A stretch of DNA of 64,000 nucleotides from positions 1-64,000 of the forward strand of contig JANQNP010000010.1 in assembly GCA_028279505.1 (NCBI GenBank), given 5' to 3'. The notes beneath the pieces were generated by a model. The model did no database searches and was not told the origin of the DNA. It saw nothing but the letters and a program-made list of their open reading frames with translations. The stretch's first letter is position 1, and each line of letters opens with the position of its first letter. Source of the stretch: Dehalococcoidia bacterium (GTDB lineage Bacteria; Chloroflexota; Dehalococcoidia; UBA2979). The position numbers and the translations under genes were made by a program. Positions 51,079 to 59,586 of this stretch are shown here, piece by piece.

Positions 51079-51600
51079 ATGCATAACAGACTGATGGTTG
51101 ATCGGTTTGTTCTGAAGCCAGGCTGGCCTTGGGCTCGAAGTGCCATCCTGATGGTGAGTTCGGTGCTGCTAGGCTTCGCGTTGGGCGAGGCTTGGGACTC
51201 CTACAGGGCGTCCGATCGAGGCTCGGATATGGTGACCGCCGATACGGCGCCTATCAACGTTCAGGCGTTGACTGAAGGGGCGCCCCGGGAGCAGACTCCA
51301 GCGCTCGAAGATGGCTTGATTACCGACGAGGAGTACAGGCTCAGCGTAGAGGCTACGGCCCGGTGCATGCAGGCCGCCGGCATCGAGCTCTTCATCGGGA
51401 CGCCTACCGCGGAAGGTGTGATGACGTTCTACTACGGTGGGAACACTGGCGTAAACAGGTTCGCTCGTGATCGTGAAGCCGATATGACTTTCGATTCGTG
51501 CTATGACCGTCATCAATCGATCATAGAACTATTGTGGTTTCAGCAGATTCAGACTCGTGACTCCGGCGTGGGAGGTTTAGAATCCGGCGGCACTTCTTGA
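51079..51600 (+). CDS. Membrane-anchored protein with small Cys-pair domain
   Basis: 173 residues. One transmembrane helix (~19-40) is followed by a Thr/Ala/Glu linker and a compact domain (~95-160) with two cysteines (ATARCMQAAGIELF and FDSCYDRHQS). This pattern resembles uncharacterised exported proteins common in soil and marine actinobacteria and relatives. It lies 36 bp after the four-cysteine protein gene, and the two are probably cotranscribed. An internal ATG at 51094 is an alternative start. Confidence 0.7.
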   Translation: MHNRLMVDRFVLKPGWPWARSAILMVSSVLLGFALGEAWDSYRASDRGSDMVTADTAPINVQALTEGAPREQTPALEDGLITDEEYRLSVEATARCMQAAGIELFIGTPTAEGVMTFYYGGNTGVNRFARDREADMTFDSCYDRHQSIIELLWFQQIQTRDSGVGGLESGGTS

Positions 51601-51637
51601 GCGTCTAAGGCACGGCCGTGACGTCGTCTCATAGGCT

Positions 51638-51697
51638 CCACAGCTCGCTAGTCCTCGCTAGTCATTGAGAGCTGTGGGGGGCATCGGGTCGCCCCCC
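51638..51697. terminator. Double hairpin closing the low-G+C unit
   Basis: A 9-bp stem CCACAGCTC / GAGCTGTGG (51638-51677, loop with two CGCTAGTC copies) abuts a second stem GGGGGGC / GCCCCCC (51676-51697). It lies between convergent genes. No long T-tract follows on either strand. Confidence 0.55.
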
Positions 51698-51746
51698 TGC
51701 GTTCGGTCCACTTAGGCGCTATGAGTGGCGATCCCCGTGGAGTCTC

Positions 51747-53120
51747 CTACGCCCCGGTCACAGCCTTCACCGCCTCGCGCGCGGCGTGGATCATGAAGTC
51801 CACCTCGTCGGCGTTGATCACCAGCGGCGGCGCCATCAGCAGCTCATCGTTGATGATCCGAGGGATCACGTGCCCCTCGTCGCGCATGTGCGCCATCACC
51901 TTCGCGCCGGTGCCCGGCTCGGCGAACGGCGTGCCGTTCTCCGCGTCCTGAACGAGCGACAGCCCGCACATCAGCCCGAGGTTCCGCACGTTCGTGACGT
52001 GCGGATGGCCCTCGAAGGCGGCGCGGACGCCGTCTCCGAGGCGCGCGCCCATCGCGGCGGCGTTCTCGACGAGGTTCTCGTCCTCGAAGATCTGCAGGTT
52101 CCGCAACCCCACCGCGGCGGCGGTCGGGTGCGCACTGTTCGTGTAGCCGTGCATGAACTTCGCGTCGGCCGGCAGGTTCTTCATCGCGTCGGCGATCGGC
52201 TCGCTCACGATGAAGGCGCCCATCGGCACGTACGCCGAGGTGATCGCCTTCGCGATCGACACGATGTCCGGCTGCACGCCCCAGTGCTCGAGGGCGAACA
52301 TCTTCCCGGTCCGCCCGAAGCCCGTGATCACCTCGTCGGCGATCAGCAGCACCTCGTATTTGTCGCAGATCTCGCGGATGTGCGGGAAGTAGTCGTCCGA
52401 CGGCGTGAAGATGCCGCCCGCGCCCTTCACCGGCTCCGCGATGAACGCGGCGACCGTATCCGGCCCCTCGCGCAGGATCGCCTCCTCGAGCCACTCCGCC
52501 GTCTCGCCGTCCGTGTTCGGCTCGTCGGTGCTCTCGGGATTGGAGGGCTGCTCGGTGTGGCTGATGTTCGGCACCAACGGGCCGAAGTACTTCCAGAACG
52601 GCGGGAGGCCGGTCATCGAGGAGGTCGCGAGCGTCGAGCCGTGGTAGGCCCGCGGCCGCGAGATGAGCTTGTTCTTGCCTTCGCGACCCTGGAGGTTCCA
52701 GTAGAAGCGCGCCATCTTGAACGCGCCCTCGTTCGACTCGCCGCCCGAGTTGGTGAAGAACAGCGCCCCCATGTTGTCGTAGCAGAGGTCGATCACCTTC
52801 GAGGCCAGGCGAATCGCCGGCTCGTTCGAGAAGCCGTTGTACCCGTTGGCGAACGCGACCTTCCGCATCTGCTCGGCGGCCGCGTCGGCCAGCTCGCCGC
52901 GCCCGTGCCCAACCGCCACGTTCCACAACGACGACAACCCGTCGATGTAGCGCTTCCCGCTCACGTCCGTCAGCCAGACGCCCTCGCCGTGGTCGAAGAT
53001 CAGCGCCTGCTCGTGATCCGGCGCGTAGTGCTGCGAGTGCAGCAGGTGCGCCTGATCCTCGCGGCGCAGTTCGGCGATCGTCGCCTCGTCCAGGATCGGC
53101 GTCGTCTCGGTCGTCGTCAT
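51747..53120 (-). CDS. Class III aminotransferase (omega-amino acid type)
   Basis: 457-residue PLP enzyme. GVWLTDVSGKRYIDGLSSLWNVAVGHG, FTNSGGESNEGAFKMARFYW, the LIADEVITGFGRTGKMFALEHW block and the PLP lysine in IVSIAKAITSAYVPMGAF are all present. The sequence resembles beta-alanine/taurine:pyruvate-type aminotransferases. The amino donor is unknown. It is followed on the same strand by the alcohol dehydrogenase gene ~65 bp upstream, so they may be one unit. Confidence 0.87.
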   Translation of the reverse strand: MTTTETTPILDEATIAELRREDQAHLLHSQHYAPDHEQALIFDHGEGVWLTDVSGKRYIDGLSSLWNVAVGHGRGELADAAAEQMRKVAFANGYNGFSNEPAIRLASKVIDLCYDNMGALFFTNSGGESNEGAFKMARFYWNLQGREGKNKLISRPRAYHGSTLATSSMTGLPPFWKYFGPLVPNISHTEQPSNPESTDEPNTDGETAEWLEEAILREGPDTVAAFIAEPVKGAGGIFTPSDDYFPHIREICDKYEVLLIADEVITGFGRTGKMFALEHWGVQPDIVSIAKAITSAYVPMGAFIVSEPIADAMKNLPADAKFMHGYTNSAHPTAAAVGLRNLQIFEDENLVENAAAMGARLGDGVRAAFEGHPHVTNVRNLGLMCGLSLVQDAENGTPFAEPGTGAKVMAHMRDEGHVIPRIINDELLMAPPLVINADEVDFMIHAAREAVKAVTGA

Positions 53121-53185
53121 CGCTATCCCCCGCTCGAATCCGGAGCGTATCGCAGCGGCCGCTTAGTGAATTGCCCCCGCCGTCG

Positions 53186-54280
53186 CTAGTTGAAGACGAT
53201 CACCCCTCGCCCGTTCTCACCACGCTCGAGGGCATCGAACCCCTCGTTGATCTCATCGAGCGGATAGCGCCGCTCGATGATCTCGTCGACCAGCAGATCG
53301 CCCTTCAGGTAGAGGTCGATCAGCGCGCGGAAGCTCTCGTGCGGACTGGCTGACCCGTAGTACGCACCGACGAGATGCTTCTGGAACCGCACCATGTCGA
53401 CGAGGTCGACCTGCGCGTGGTCGCCCACCGGCGCGAGCCCGACCACCACGGCGGTCCCATTCCGCCGCAACGACCCCAGTGCCTGTTGCGTCGTCTCGAT
53501 CCCGCCGAACGTGTCGAATGCGAAATCGACCCCGCCGCCGGTCAGATCCTTGATCGCCTCGACCGGGTCCGTGGTGGTCGAATCGATGAAGTCGGTCGCG
53601 CCGAACTGCCGCGAGAACTGGAGCTTGTGCTCCGCGATGTCGACGGCGATCACCTTCGAGGCGCCCATCAGCCGCGCCCCCTGCACCGAGTGCAGCCCAA
53701 CGCCGCCCGCGCCGAACACCGCGACCGTCATCCCCGGCTTCACGCCCGGCGCGTTCATCACGCTGCCCACCCCGGTCGTGACGGAGCACCCAATGAGGGC
53801 TGCCACCTCCATCGACACGTCGTCCGGCATCGGGTGGCAGGCCTGAGCGGGCACCACCTGGTACTCCGAGAAGACGCCCAGCTTCGCCATCTGGAATACG
53901 TCGTTGCCGTCGCTATCGCTGAGGCGAGTCGTCCCATCGAACTGCGCCGCGCCTGTCGCCGCGTTGGTCTCGCAGAGCTGCGGCGTGCCGGAACGGCATT
54001 GCCGGCAGTGCCCGCAGTTCGAGATGAACGACAGCACGCACCGGTCGCCCGGCTGCACGGTCGTCACCCCGGGCCCGACCGCCTCCACGGTCCCCGACCC
54101 CTCGTGCCCGAGCACGCACGGCAGCGGCAGCACCGCCGTGCCGTGGATCACGTGAATGTCGCTCGCGCACAGCCCCGCGGCCCCCGTCTTCACGAGGACT
54201 TCACCCGCCTTCGGCTCCTGCTGATCCAGCTCCTCGACGAGCAGCTTCGTCTCGCCCGCACGCATCACCGCAGCCTTCAC
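53186..54280 (-). CDS. Zinc-dependent alcohol dehydrogenase (MDR family)
   Basis: 364 residues. Catalytic zinc ligands lie in GLCASD, GHEGSGTVEAVG and IGCSVTTGVG. The structural zinc lobe is CGHCRQCRSGTPQLC and the NAD-binding glycine loop is VFGAGGVG. Closest in appearance to class III/long-chain alcohol dehydrogenases. Substrate unknown. The GTG start at 54280 (VKAAVMRAGE) is chosen because the frame upstream belongs to murE antisense sequence. Confidence 0.88.
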   Translation of the reverse strand: MKAAVMRAGETKLLVEELDQQEPKAGEVLVKTGAAGLCASDIHVIHGTAVLPLPCVLGHEGSGTVEAVGPGVTTVQPGDRCVLSFISNCGHCRQCRSGTPQLCETNAATGAAQFDGTTRLSDSDGNDVFQMAKLGVFSEYQVVPAQACHPMPDDVSMEVAALIGCSVTTGVGSVMNAPGVKPGMTVAVFGAGGVGLHSVQGARLMGASKVIAVDIAEHKLQFSRQFGATDFIDSTTTDPVEAIKDLTGGGVDFAFDTFGGIETTQQALGSLRRNGTAVVVGLAPVGDHAQVDLVDMVRFQKHLVGAYYGSASPHESFRALIDLYLKGDLLVDEIIERRYPLDEINEGFDALERGENGRGVIVFN

Positions 54281-54378
54281 GGCGCCCCCCGCTTCATCCT
54301 CGGTCGTGTGAATCCCGGTCAGGCCGGAATGTGCCCCGCCCGGCGCCCCCTCGCAACTCCCCAGACGTGCTCCGAGGC

Positions 54379-55896
54379 CTACCCGAATCGCCGCGCGATC
54401 TCCTCGCGCGCCGCGGCGCGCTCGTCCCAGTCGTGCGACCCATCCGCCCGCTCGATCGACCGCTCGTGTCCCTTGCCGGCGAGCAGCACCAGGTCGCCGG
54501 CACTCCCAATCTCGAGGGCGCGCGCAATCGCTGCCCGCCGGTCGGTCACCCGCTCGAAGTCGACCTGCTCGCGGCTGCCGCCCACCACCATCGCCTCCGC
54601 GATCTCCGCGATGATCTGCTCCGACGGCTCCGAGCGCGGATCCTCCTCGGTCAGCACCGCGTAGTCCGCCAGCTCGGCGGCGACACTCCCGAGGCCCGAC
54701 CGCCGCTCCCGGGACCGCTCCCCGGCGCAGCCGAACACAACGATCAGCCGCCCCTCGACGACGGGCCGCAACGTCTCGAGGACCGACCGCATCGCCTCCG
54801 GTGTGTGCGCGTAGTCGACGATCACGTCGAACGCCGCGCCGCCGACCCGCCCCATCCGCCCCGGCACCCCCTCGCAAGCCGCGACCCCCAACGCTACGGC
54901 CTCGATATCGAGGCCCAGCGCCGCCGCGGCGGTGATCGCGGCGGTGGCGTTCTCGACATTGAACTCGCCCGGCAGCCGCACGCTCGCCTCGATGCTGTCG
55001 TCGCCCGCCGTCAGCGTGAACGTCGACCCGTCCGACCACGCCATTACGTCCTCGGCGCGCACATCGGCATCGTCGTTGTCGACCCCGTACGTCACCACGC
55101 GTGCCTTCGTCCGTTTCGCGAAGTACTCCCAGTTCGGCTCGTTGCGATTCAGCACCGCGGTCCGCTGCGGAGCGCCGTGCGGCTGCTCGTTCAGCATCTC
55201 GAACAGCGTCCCCTTAGCCTTGCGGTACGCCTCGAACGTCCCATGGAAGTCGAGGTGGTCGGGCGTGATGTTCGTCAGCACCCCGACGTCGAAGTAGCAC
55301 CGGTCCATCCGGTGCATCGCCAGCCCGTGCGAGGTCGCCTCGACCACCGCGTGCGTGCACCCCGCCGCCACCATGTCGCCCAGCAGGTGCTGCACCACCG
55401 GCGACTCCTGCGTCGTCAGCCGCGCCGCGAGCGGGACCACCTCCCCCTTGATCCGCGTCTCGATAGTGGAAAGCAGCCCCACGTCGAGCCCCGCCCCTTC
55501 GAGGGCTGCGAGCGTCAGAAACGCAGTCGTCGACTTCCCGTCGGTCCCTGTGATCCCCACGACGGTCAGCGTGCGTCCCGGATACCCCTCGTGCGCGGCC
55601 GCCACCGAGGCCATCGCCGCCCTCGGATGTCGCACCCCGACCACCGGCACCCCGAGCGACACCAGCTCGTCGACCCGTTCGCCCGACGCGATCAGCGCCA
55701 CCGCGCCCGCCTCGACGGCGGCGCCGGCGAAGTCATGTCCGTCCGCGCGCTCGCCCGGGATGCAGACGAACAGGTCGCCCGCCTCGACGGCCCGGGAGTC
55801 GTGCTGCACGCGCCGGATCGCCGGCAACGAGGCGCGATCGACCCCTTCGGGCAGGCCGTCGCGCCAGTCACCTCGGGCGGGCGAGTCGTCGGTCAT
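54379..55896 (-). CDS. murE: UDP-N-acetylmuramyl-tripeptide synthetase MurE
   Basis: 505 residues. Adds the third amino acid to the peptidoglycan stem peptide. VQHDSRAVEAGDLFVC, the P-loop GITGTDGKST (114-123), VEATSHGLAMHRM, LTNITPDHLDFHG, and VDYAHTPEAMRSVL are typical. The specificity loop reads TEEDPRSEP, close to the DNPR motif of diaminopimelate-adding enzymes, which agrees with dapL/dapF. It is isolated from other mur genes here. Confidence 0.88.
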   Translation of the reverse strand: MTDDSPARGDWRDGLPEGVDRASLPAIRRVQHDSRAVEAGDLFVCIPGERADGHDFAGAAVEAGAVALIASGERVDELVSLGVPVVGVRHPRAAMASVAAAHEGYPGRTLTVVGITGTDGKSTTAFLTLAALEGAGLDVGLLSTIETRIKGEVVPLAARLTTQESPVVQHLLGDMVAAGCTHAVVEATSHGLAMHRMDRCYFDVGVLTNITPDHLDFHGTFEAYRKAKGTLFEMLNEQPHGAPQRTAVLNRNEPNWEYFAKRTKARVVTYGVDNDDADVRAEDVMAWSDGSTFTLTAGDDSIEASVRLPGEFNVENATAAITAAAALGLDIEAVALGVAACEGVPGRMGRVGGAAFDVIVDYAHTPEAMRSVLETLRPVVEGRLIVVFGCAGERSRERRSGLGSVAAELADYAVLTEEDPRSEPSEQIIAEIAEAMVVGGSREQVDFERVTDRRAAIARALEIGSAGDLVLLAGKGHERSIERADGSHDWDERAAAREEIARRFG

Positions 55897-55982
55897 CGGG
55901 CGATGGTACGGGCGGGATACGCAGCGATGGAGGCGCTGTAGAATCTACCGCGCACCTGCTGAGCCACTGGAGGCGACAACGG

Positions 55983-56399
55983 ATGATCGAACTCACGGAT
56001 CAGATGCGCGACCTCATCGCGCGAGCACTCGACGACAAGCTCCCCGTGATCGCGACGAGCGTCGATTCGGACGGTCAGCCCACCATCGCCTTCTACGGCA
56101 GCACCCAGGTGCACTCCACCGAGCAGCTCGCGATCTGGGTCCGCAACCCGAACGCCGGCCTCCTCGGGCGCATCCCCGAGAACCCGCGGATGGCCTTCAT
56201 GTACCGCAATCCCGGCGAGCAGATCGGGTGGCTCTTCCACGGCCGCGCGCGTCGCCTCGAGACTGGCGACGAGTCGCAGCGCGTCTACGACAACGCCCAC
56301 CAGCTGGAGAAGGATCGCGACCCCGACCAGCTCGGCGTCGCCGTGGTCATCGACGTCGACCGTGTCATCGCTCGCGGCGAAGTCCTGATGGAGCGGTAG
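55983..56399 (+). CDS. Pyridoxamine 5'-phosphate oxidase-fold protein
   Basis: 138 residues with the split-barrel flavin-binding pattern LPVIATSVDSDGQPTIAFYGSTQV and LLGRIPENPRMAFMYRNP. Such small members bind FMN, F420 or heme. The substrate is unknown. TAGAAT (55939-55944) may be its -10, and GGAGG lies 9 nt before the ATG. A GNAT gene follows immediately. Confidence 0.8.
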   Translation: MIELTDQMRDLIARALDDKLPVIATSVDSDGQPTIAFYGSTQVHSTEQLAIWVRNPNAGLLGRIPENPRMAFMYRNPGEQIGWLFHGRARRLETGDESQRVYDNAHQLEKDRDPDQLGVAVVIDVDRVIARGEVLMER

Positions 56400-56401
56400 G
56401 C

Positions 56402-57064
56402 ATCGAGGCTGCCGACCTCCTCGCCCTGGTCGAACTCCACCTCGACACCCTCGAGGCGGGTGAGTCACCTCCGCCCCGCTTTCGCCTCTGTCGCACTCCC
56501 GCGGGCAATCGCTGGCGCATCCGGCGGGACCTCCCTGCCGACGTCCGAGAAGCCCTCTCCGCGATCGCGGAACGTGAGCCGGTGCTCGCCGAGTTCGAAT
56601 CGGCCCCGCCCTCCGACGCCGGCTACCGCACGACCCTCGAACGCGACGCCCCCGTCACCACCGAATACCGCGGCCCGGCGTTCATCTTCCCGGCGGAGCT
56701 ACCCGACGCACCTCGTGCGGAAGTCGATCCGAAGCTGCCCGCATGCGACCCGCACTACCCCTGGGTCCGCGCTGAATGGGGCGACCCGATCCACCCGGTC
56801 GTCGTTGCGCTCGAGGACGGCATCGCAGTCTCGGTGTGCCACTCCGCTCGCTTCGCGGAACGAGCGGCCGAAGCTGGCGTCGAGACACTCGAGGTCGCAC
56901 GCGGTCGCGGCTATGCCGTCGAGGTGGTCGCCGCCTGGGCCGAGGCGATCCGCGAATCAGGGCGCGTGCCGTTCTACGGCACAACCTGGGACAACGCCGC
57001 CTCCCGCCGCGTCGCGGCGAAACTGGGCTTGATCGCGTACGGCGAGGACTTCTCCCTGACCTAG
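56402..57064 (+). CDS. GNAT-family acetyltransferase with unclear start
   Basis: About 220 residues. The C-terminal half has ETLEVARGRGYAVEVVAAWAEAIRESG and YGTTWDNAASRRVAAKLGL, the acetyl-CoA-binding and late GNAT motifs. The N-terminal part (IEAADLLALVELHLDTLEAG) looks coding, but no ATG, GTG or TTG precedes it in frame. The first GTG is ~60 residues in. GGAG lies 8 nt before an ATC at 56402, 2 nt after the previous stop, so I place the start there provisionally. A GTA at 56396 is another option. Confidence 0.7.
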   Translation: MEAADLLALVELHLDTLEAGESPPPRFRLCRTPAGNRWRIRRDLPADVREALSAIAEREPVLAEFESAPPSDAGYRTTLERDAPVTTEYRGPAFIFPAELPDAPRAEVDPKLPACDPHYPWVRAEWGDPIHPVVVALEDGIAVSVCHSARFAERAAEAGVETLEVARGRGYAVEVVAAWAEAIRESGRVPFYGTTWDNAASRRVAAKLGLIAYGEDFSLT

Positions 57065-57159
57065 CTCCGCTGACCTGATCGCCCTCGGGCACCAGAGCGA
57101 CTCCCGCCACCGTGGCCCCCACCGGGAGCCCCGAAGGGCCCAAAGAGGGTCGAAGACCC

Positions 57160-58047
57160 CTAGATCCAGTGGCCGGGTTCGGCTTGCCAGAAGAACTGGA
57201 GGAGGACGCCGCTCGTCGCCTTCGGGTGGATGAACGCCTCCTTCCACGGGACGCCGTCGGTCACCCCGTCGCGGTAACCGAACGTGCCGACCCCGTGATG
57301 ATCGAGGGCTGCCACCGCCCGGTCCCAGTCCGCCACCTCCACCGTCAGGTGATGGGCGCCTGGCCCGCGGCTATCGAGGAAGCGCTGGATGAACGAATCC
57401 TCTCGCGTCGGCGCGATCACCTCGACGCGCATCTGCTCCGTCGGCGACTCCATCACCCGCGTCTGGAACTCGCCCTTCGCGTCCTCGCGTCGCTCCGGCG
57501 ACCGCCAGAACGTCGAATAGCCCATCGCCCGCTCGTACCACTCGCCTAGCTCGTCGCGGTCGTGGAATGCGTGTGCCAGGTGGTTGACCGCGATGATCCC
57601 GAGGGTGTGATCCCCCTCGTCCTCGAACGGCTCCTCCTGGTACCAACCGCCGCCCTCGAAGAACTGGAACAGGAACCCCTGCCCGCCGCTCGCCGGGTGC
57701 AGATAGGTGCTCACGTCGTCTGGCTTGCCCCACGGCTCGCTGCCCAGCTCGCGGATCGCCGCCTCCGCCGCTGCCCGCGACTCGACGCGCATCGCCAGGT
57801 GGTGCAGTCCCGGCCCCCGAGGCCCATCGAGAAACCGCTGGAGGTACGATTCCGGCCCATCCGGCTCCATCAGCTCCCAGCCCATCTCCGAGGAGCCCGG
57901 AATCGCCAGCGTTCGAGAGCGGAATCCGTCGTCGTTGTACCCGCCCTCGAGCAGGCGCAGCCCGAGCACCCGCTGCAGGAACTCCGCCTGCTCGGCGAGG
58001 TTGGGCACCGCCTGCGAGATGTGGTCGATCTTGATGAACTCGATCAT
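57160..58047 (-). CDS. Two-module VOC (glyoxalase/dioxygenase superfamily) protein
   Basis: 295 residues with two vicinal-oxygen-chelate modules. Module 1 (~5-135) has IDHISQAVPNLAEQAEFLQRVLGL and GLHHLAMRVES. Module 2 (~150-290) has VNHLAHAFHDRDELGEWYERAMGY and GAHHLTVEVAD. His and Glu metal ligands recur in each. It resembles methylmalonyl-CoA epimerase or 4-hydroxyphenylpyruvate dioxygenase-like enzymes. The reaction is unknown. Confidence 0.82.
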   Translation of the reverse strand: MIEFIKIDHISQAVPNLAEQAEFLQRVLGLRLLEGGYNDDGFRSRTLAIPGSSEMGWELMEPDGPESYLQRFLDGPRGPGLHHLAMRVESRAAAEAAIRELGSEPWGKPDDVSTYLHPASGGQGFLFQFFEGGGWYQEEPFEDEGDHTLGIIAVNHLAHAFHDRDELGEWYERAMGYSTFWRSPERREDAKGEFQTRVMESPTEQMRVEVIAPTREDSFIQRFLDSRGPGAHHLTVEVADWDRAVAALDHHGVGTFGYRDGVTDGVPWKEAFIHPKATSGVLLQFFWQAEPGHWI

Positions 58048-58127
58048 CGAGCGGCCTGTCCGTTGCGGCGGATCCCGTTGTCCGGGTCTCGGTTCTAAGG
58101 TCCCGTCGTGAAGGTCGAGTGCCGACG

Positions 58128-59054
58128 CTACCCCGTCGGCAGTCCATCCGCGATCTCGTCCGGTTGCCAGAGCCACGCCGCACCGCGCACGCCGCTCGAG
58201 TCCCCGTGCTGTGCCTGCACGATCGGCGTCGTCACCACGTCGGAGAACACGTGCGCCTCCAGCGCCGTAGGCACCAGCTCGTACAGCGCCTCGATGTTGG
58301 ACACCCCACCACCGAGGACGATCGCGTCCGGGTCCAGCACGTTGACCACCGTCGCCAGCGCCCGCCCCAACCTCGAGGCGTGCAGCTCCACTGAGGCCCG
58401 CGCGACCTCGTCCCCGCCGGCCGCGCGCTCCGCGATCTCGTCCGCCGTCGCCGCCTCGCCGGTCCGCCGTTCGTGATCCCGCGCGATCGCCGGCCCCGAC
58501 AGGAACGTCTCGATGCAGGAGCGCCGACGGCAGTAGCAGGGCCGGTCGTTCCACTCCTCATCGAGCAGCCCCGGCATCGGGTTATGTCCCCACTCGCCCG
58601 CGATCGCGTGCGCGCCGGTCAGCGCCCGGCCGCCAACGACCACCCCGCCGCCAACCCCGGTCCCGAGGATCACCCCGAACACCACGTGCTTCCCCGCGGC
58701 CGCGCCGTCGACCGCCTCCGACAGCGCGAAACAGTTCGCATCGTTCGCCACCCGCACCGTCCGTCCGAGGGCGCTCGACAGGTCGCGGTCGAATGGCTTG
58801 CCGATGAGCCACGTCGAGTTCGCGTTCTTGACCAGCCCCGTCGGCGGCGAGATCGCCCCGGGGATCCCCACCCCCACCGAGGCCTGCGTGTCGTAGTCCG
58901 ACTCGATCTGCCTGACGAGCCCTGCCACCGCCGCGACCGTCGCGTCGTAGTTGTCGCGCGGCGTCGGCTGCCGGCGCCGGACGATCACCTCGCCCTCGTC
59001 GTCCAGCGCCGCCGCCTCGATCTTCGTCCCCCCGAGGTCGATCCCGATCCGCAC
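58128..59054 (-). CDS. ROK-family sugar kinase (glucokinase-like)
   Basis: 308 residues from GTG. RIGIDLGGTKIEAAAL (ATP site), GVGIPGAISP, NDANCFALSEA (catalytic Asp), GVILGTGVGGGVV and the zinc motif CYCRRRSCIETFLSG with EWGHNP define a ROK kinase. The zinc motif has Arg where Gly is usual. Glucose is the likely substrate, but N-acetylmannosamine or fructose cannot be excluded. It lies downstream of rnpB behind a terminator. Confidence 0.88.
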   Translation of the reverse strand: MRIGIDLGGTKIEAAALDDEGEVIVRRRQPTPRDNYDATVAAVAGLVRQIESDYDTQASVGVGIPGAISPPTGLVKNANSTWLIGKPFDRDLSSALGRTVRVANDANCFALSEAVDGAAAGKHVVFGVILGTGVGGGVVVGGRALTGAHAIAGEWGHNPMPGLLDEEWNDRPCYCRRRSCIETFLSGPAIARDHERRTGEAATADEIAERAAGGDEVARASVELHASRLGRALATVVNVLDPDAIVLGGGVSNIEALYELVPTALEAHVFSDVVTTPIVQAQHGDSSGVRGAAWLWQPDEIADGLPTG

Positions 59055-59113
59055 GCGCGCTCCTCGTCCTGCCGCCGCTGCCAGCCTAGCGAGCGACCTC
59101 GGGACCGGAATAG

Positions 59114-59145
59114 CACGAGCCCCCGAGTCTCCCCGGGGGCTCGTG
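59114..59145 (-). terminator. Terminator after RNase P RNA
   Basis: An 11-bp stem, CACGAGCCCCC / GGGGGCTCGTG, starts 4 nt beyond the rnpB 3' end on the minus strand and is followed by CTATTCC. Confidence 0.72.
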
Positions 59146-59149
59146 TCGC

Positions 59150-59529
59150 GGTCAGGCGACCTGTAAGCCGAATTCTGTACCGAACCACGTTGCGCGAAGC
59201 TCGGTGATGGCCATCCATCTACGGCGGCGGTTACCCGACGCCTTGTGCGACCTACCCGGGAGCGGGGCCGGACACCCCACACGCTCCCCTATTTGGTCTT
59301 GCTCCAGGTGGGGTTTGCCAAGCACGTCCTGTTACCAGCACGCCGGTGCGCTCTTACCGCACCATTTCACCCTTACCGGCGCCCGAGGGCACGTAGGCGG
59401 TGTCTTTTCTGTGGCACTGTCCGTCGGCTCGCGCCGCCCGGCCGTTAGCCGGCACCCCGTCCGGTGGAGTTCGGACTTTCCTCCCGTCCGCCGCGAACGA
59501 CGAACCAGCGGCCATCCGGTCTCCTGACC
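59150..59529 (-). ncRNA. rnpB: RNase P RNA, bacterial type A
   Basis: The catalytic RNA that matures tRNA 5' ends. The P1 helix pairs GGTCAGG (5') with CCTGACC (3'). The conserved GAGGAAAGTCCGAACTCC, ACAGTGCCACAGAAAA, GGTAAGGGTGAAATGGTG and 3' ACAGAATTCGGCTTACAG elements are all present in order. Length ~380 nt. Boundaries are taken from P1 and may shift by a few bases. Confidence 0.97.
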
Positions 59530-59586
59530 CCACGATCGTACGCCCTCCGCGCCCGATCCGGGGCGCGAACCTCGCGAGGGCGCCCC

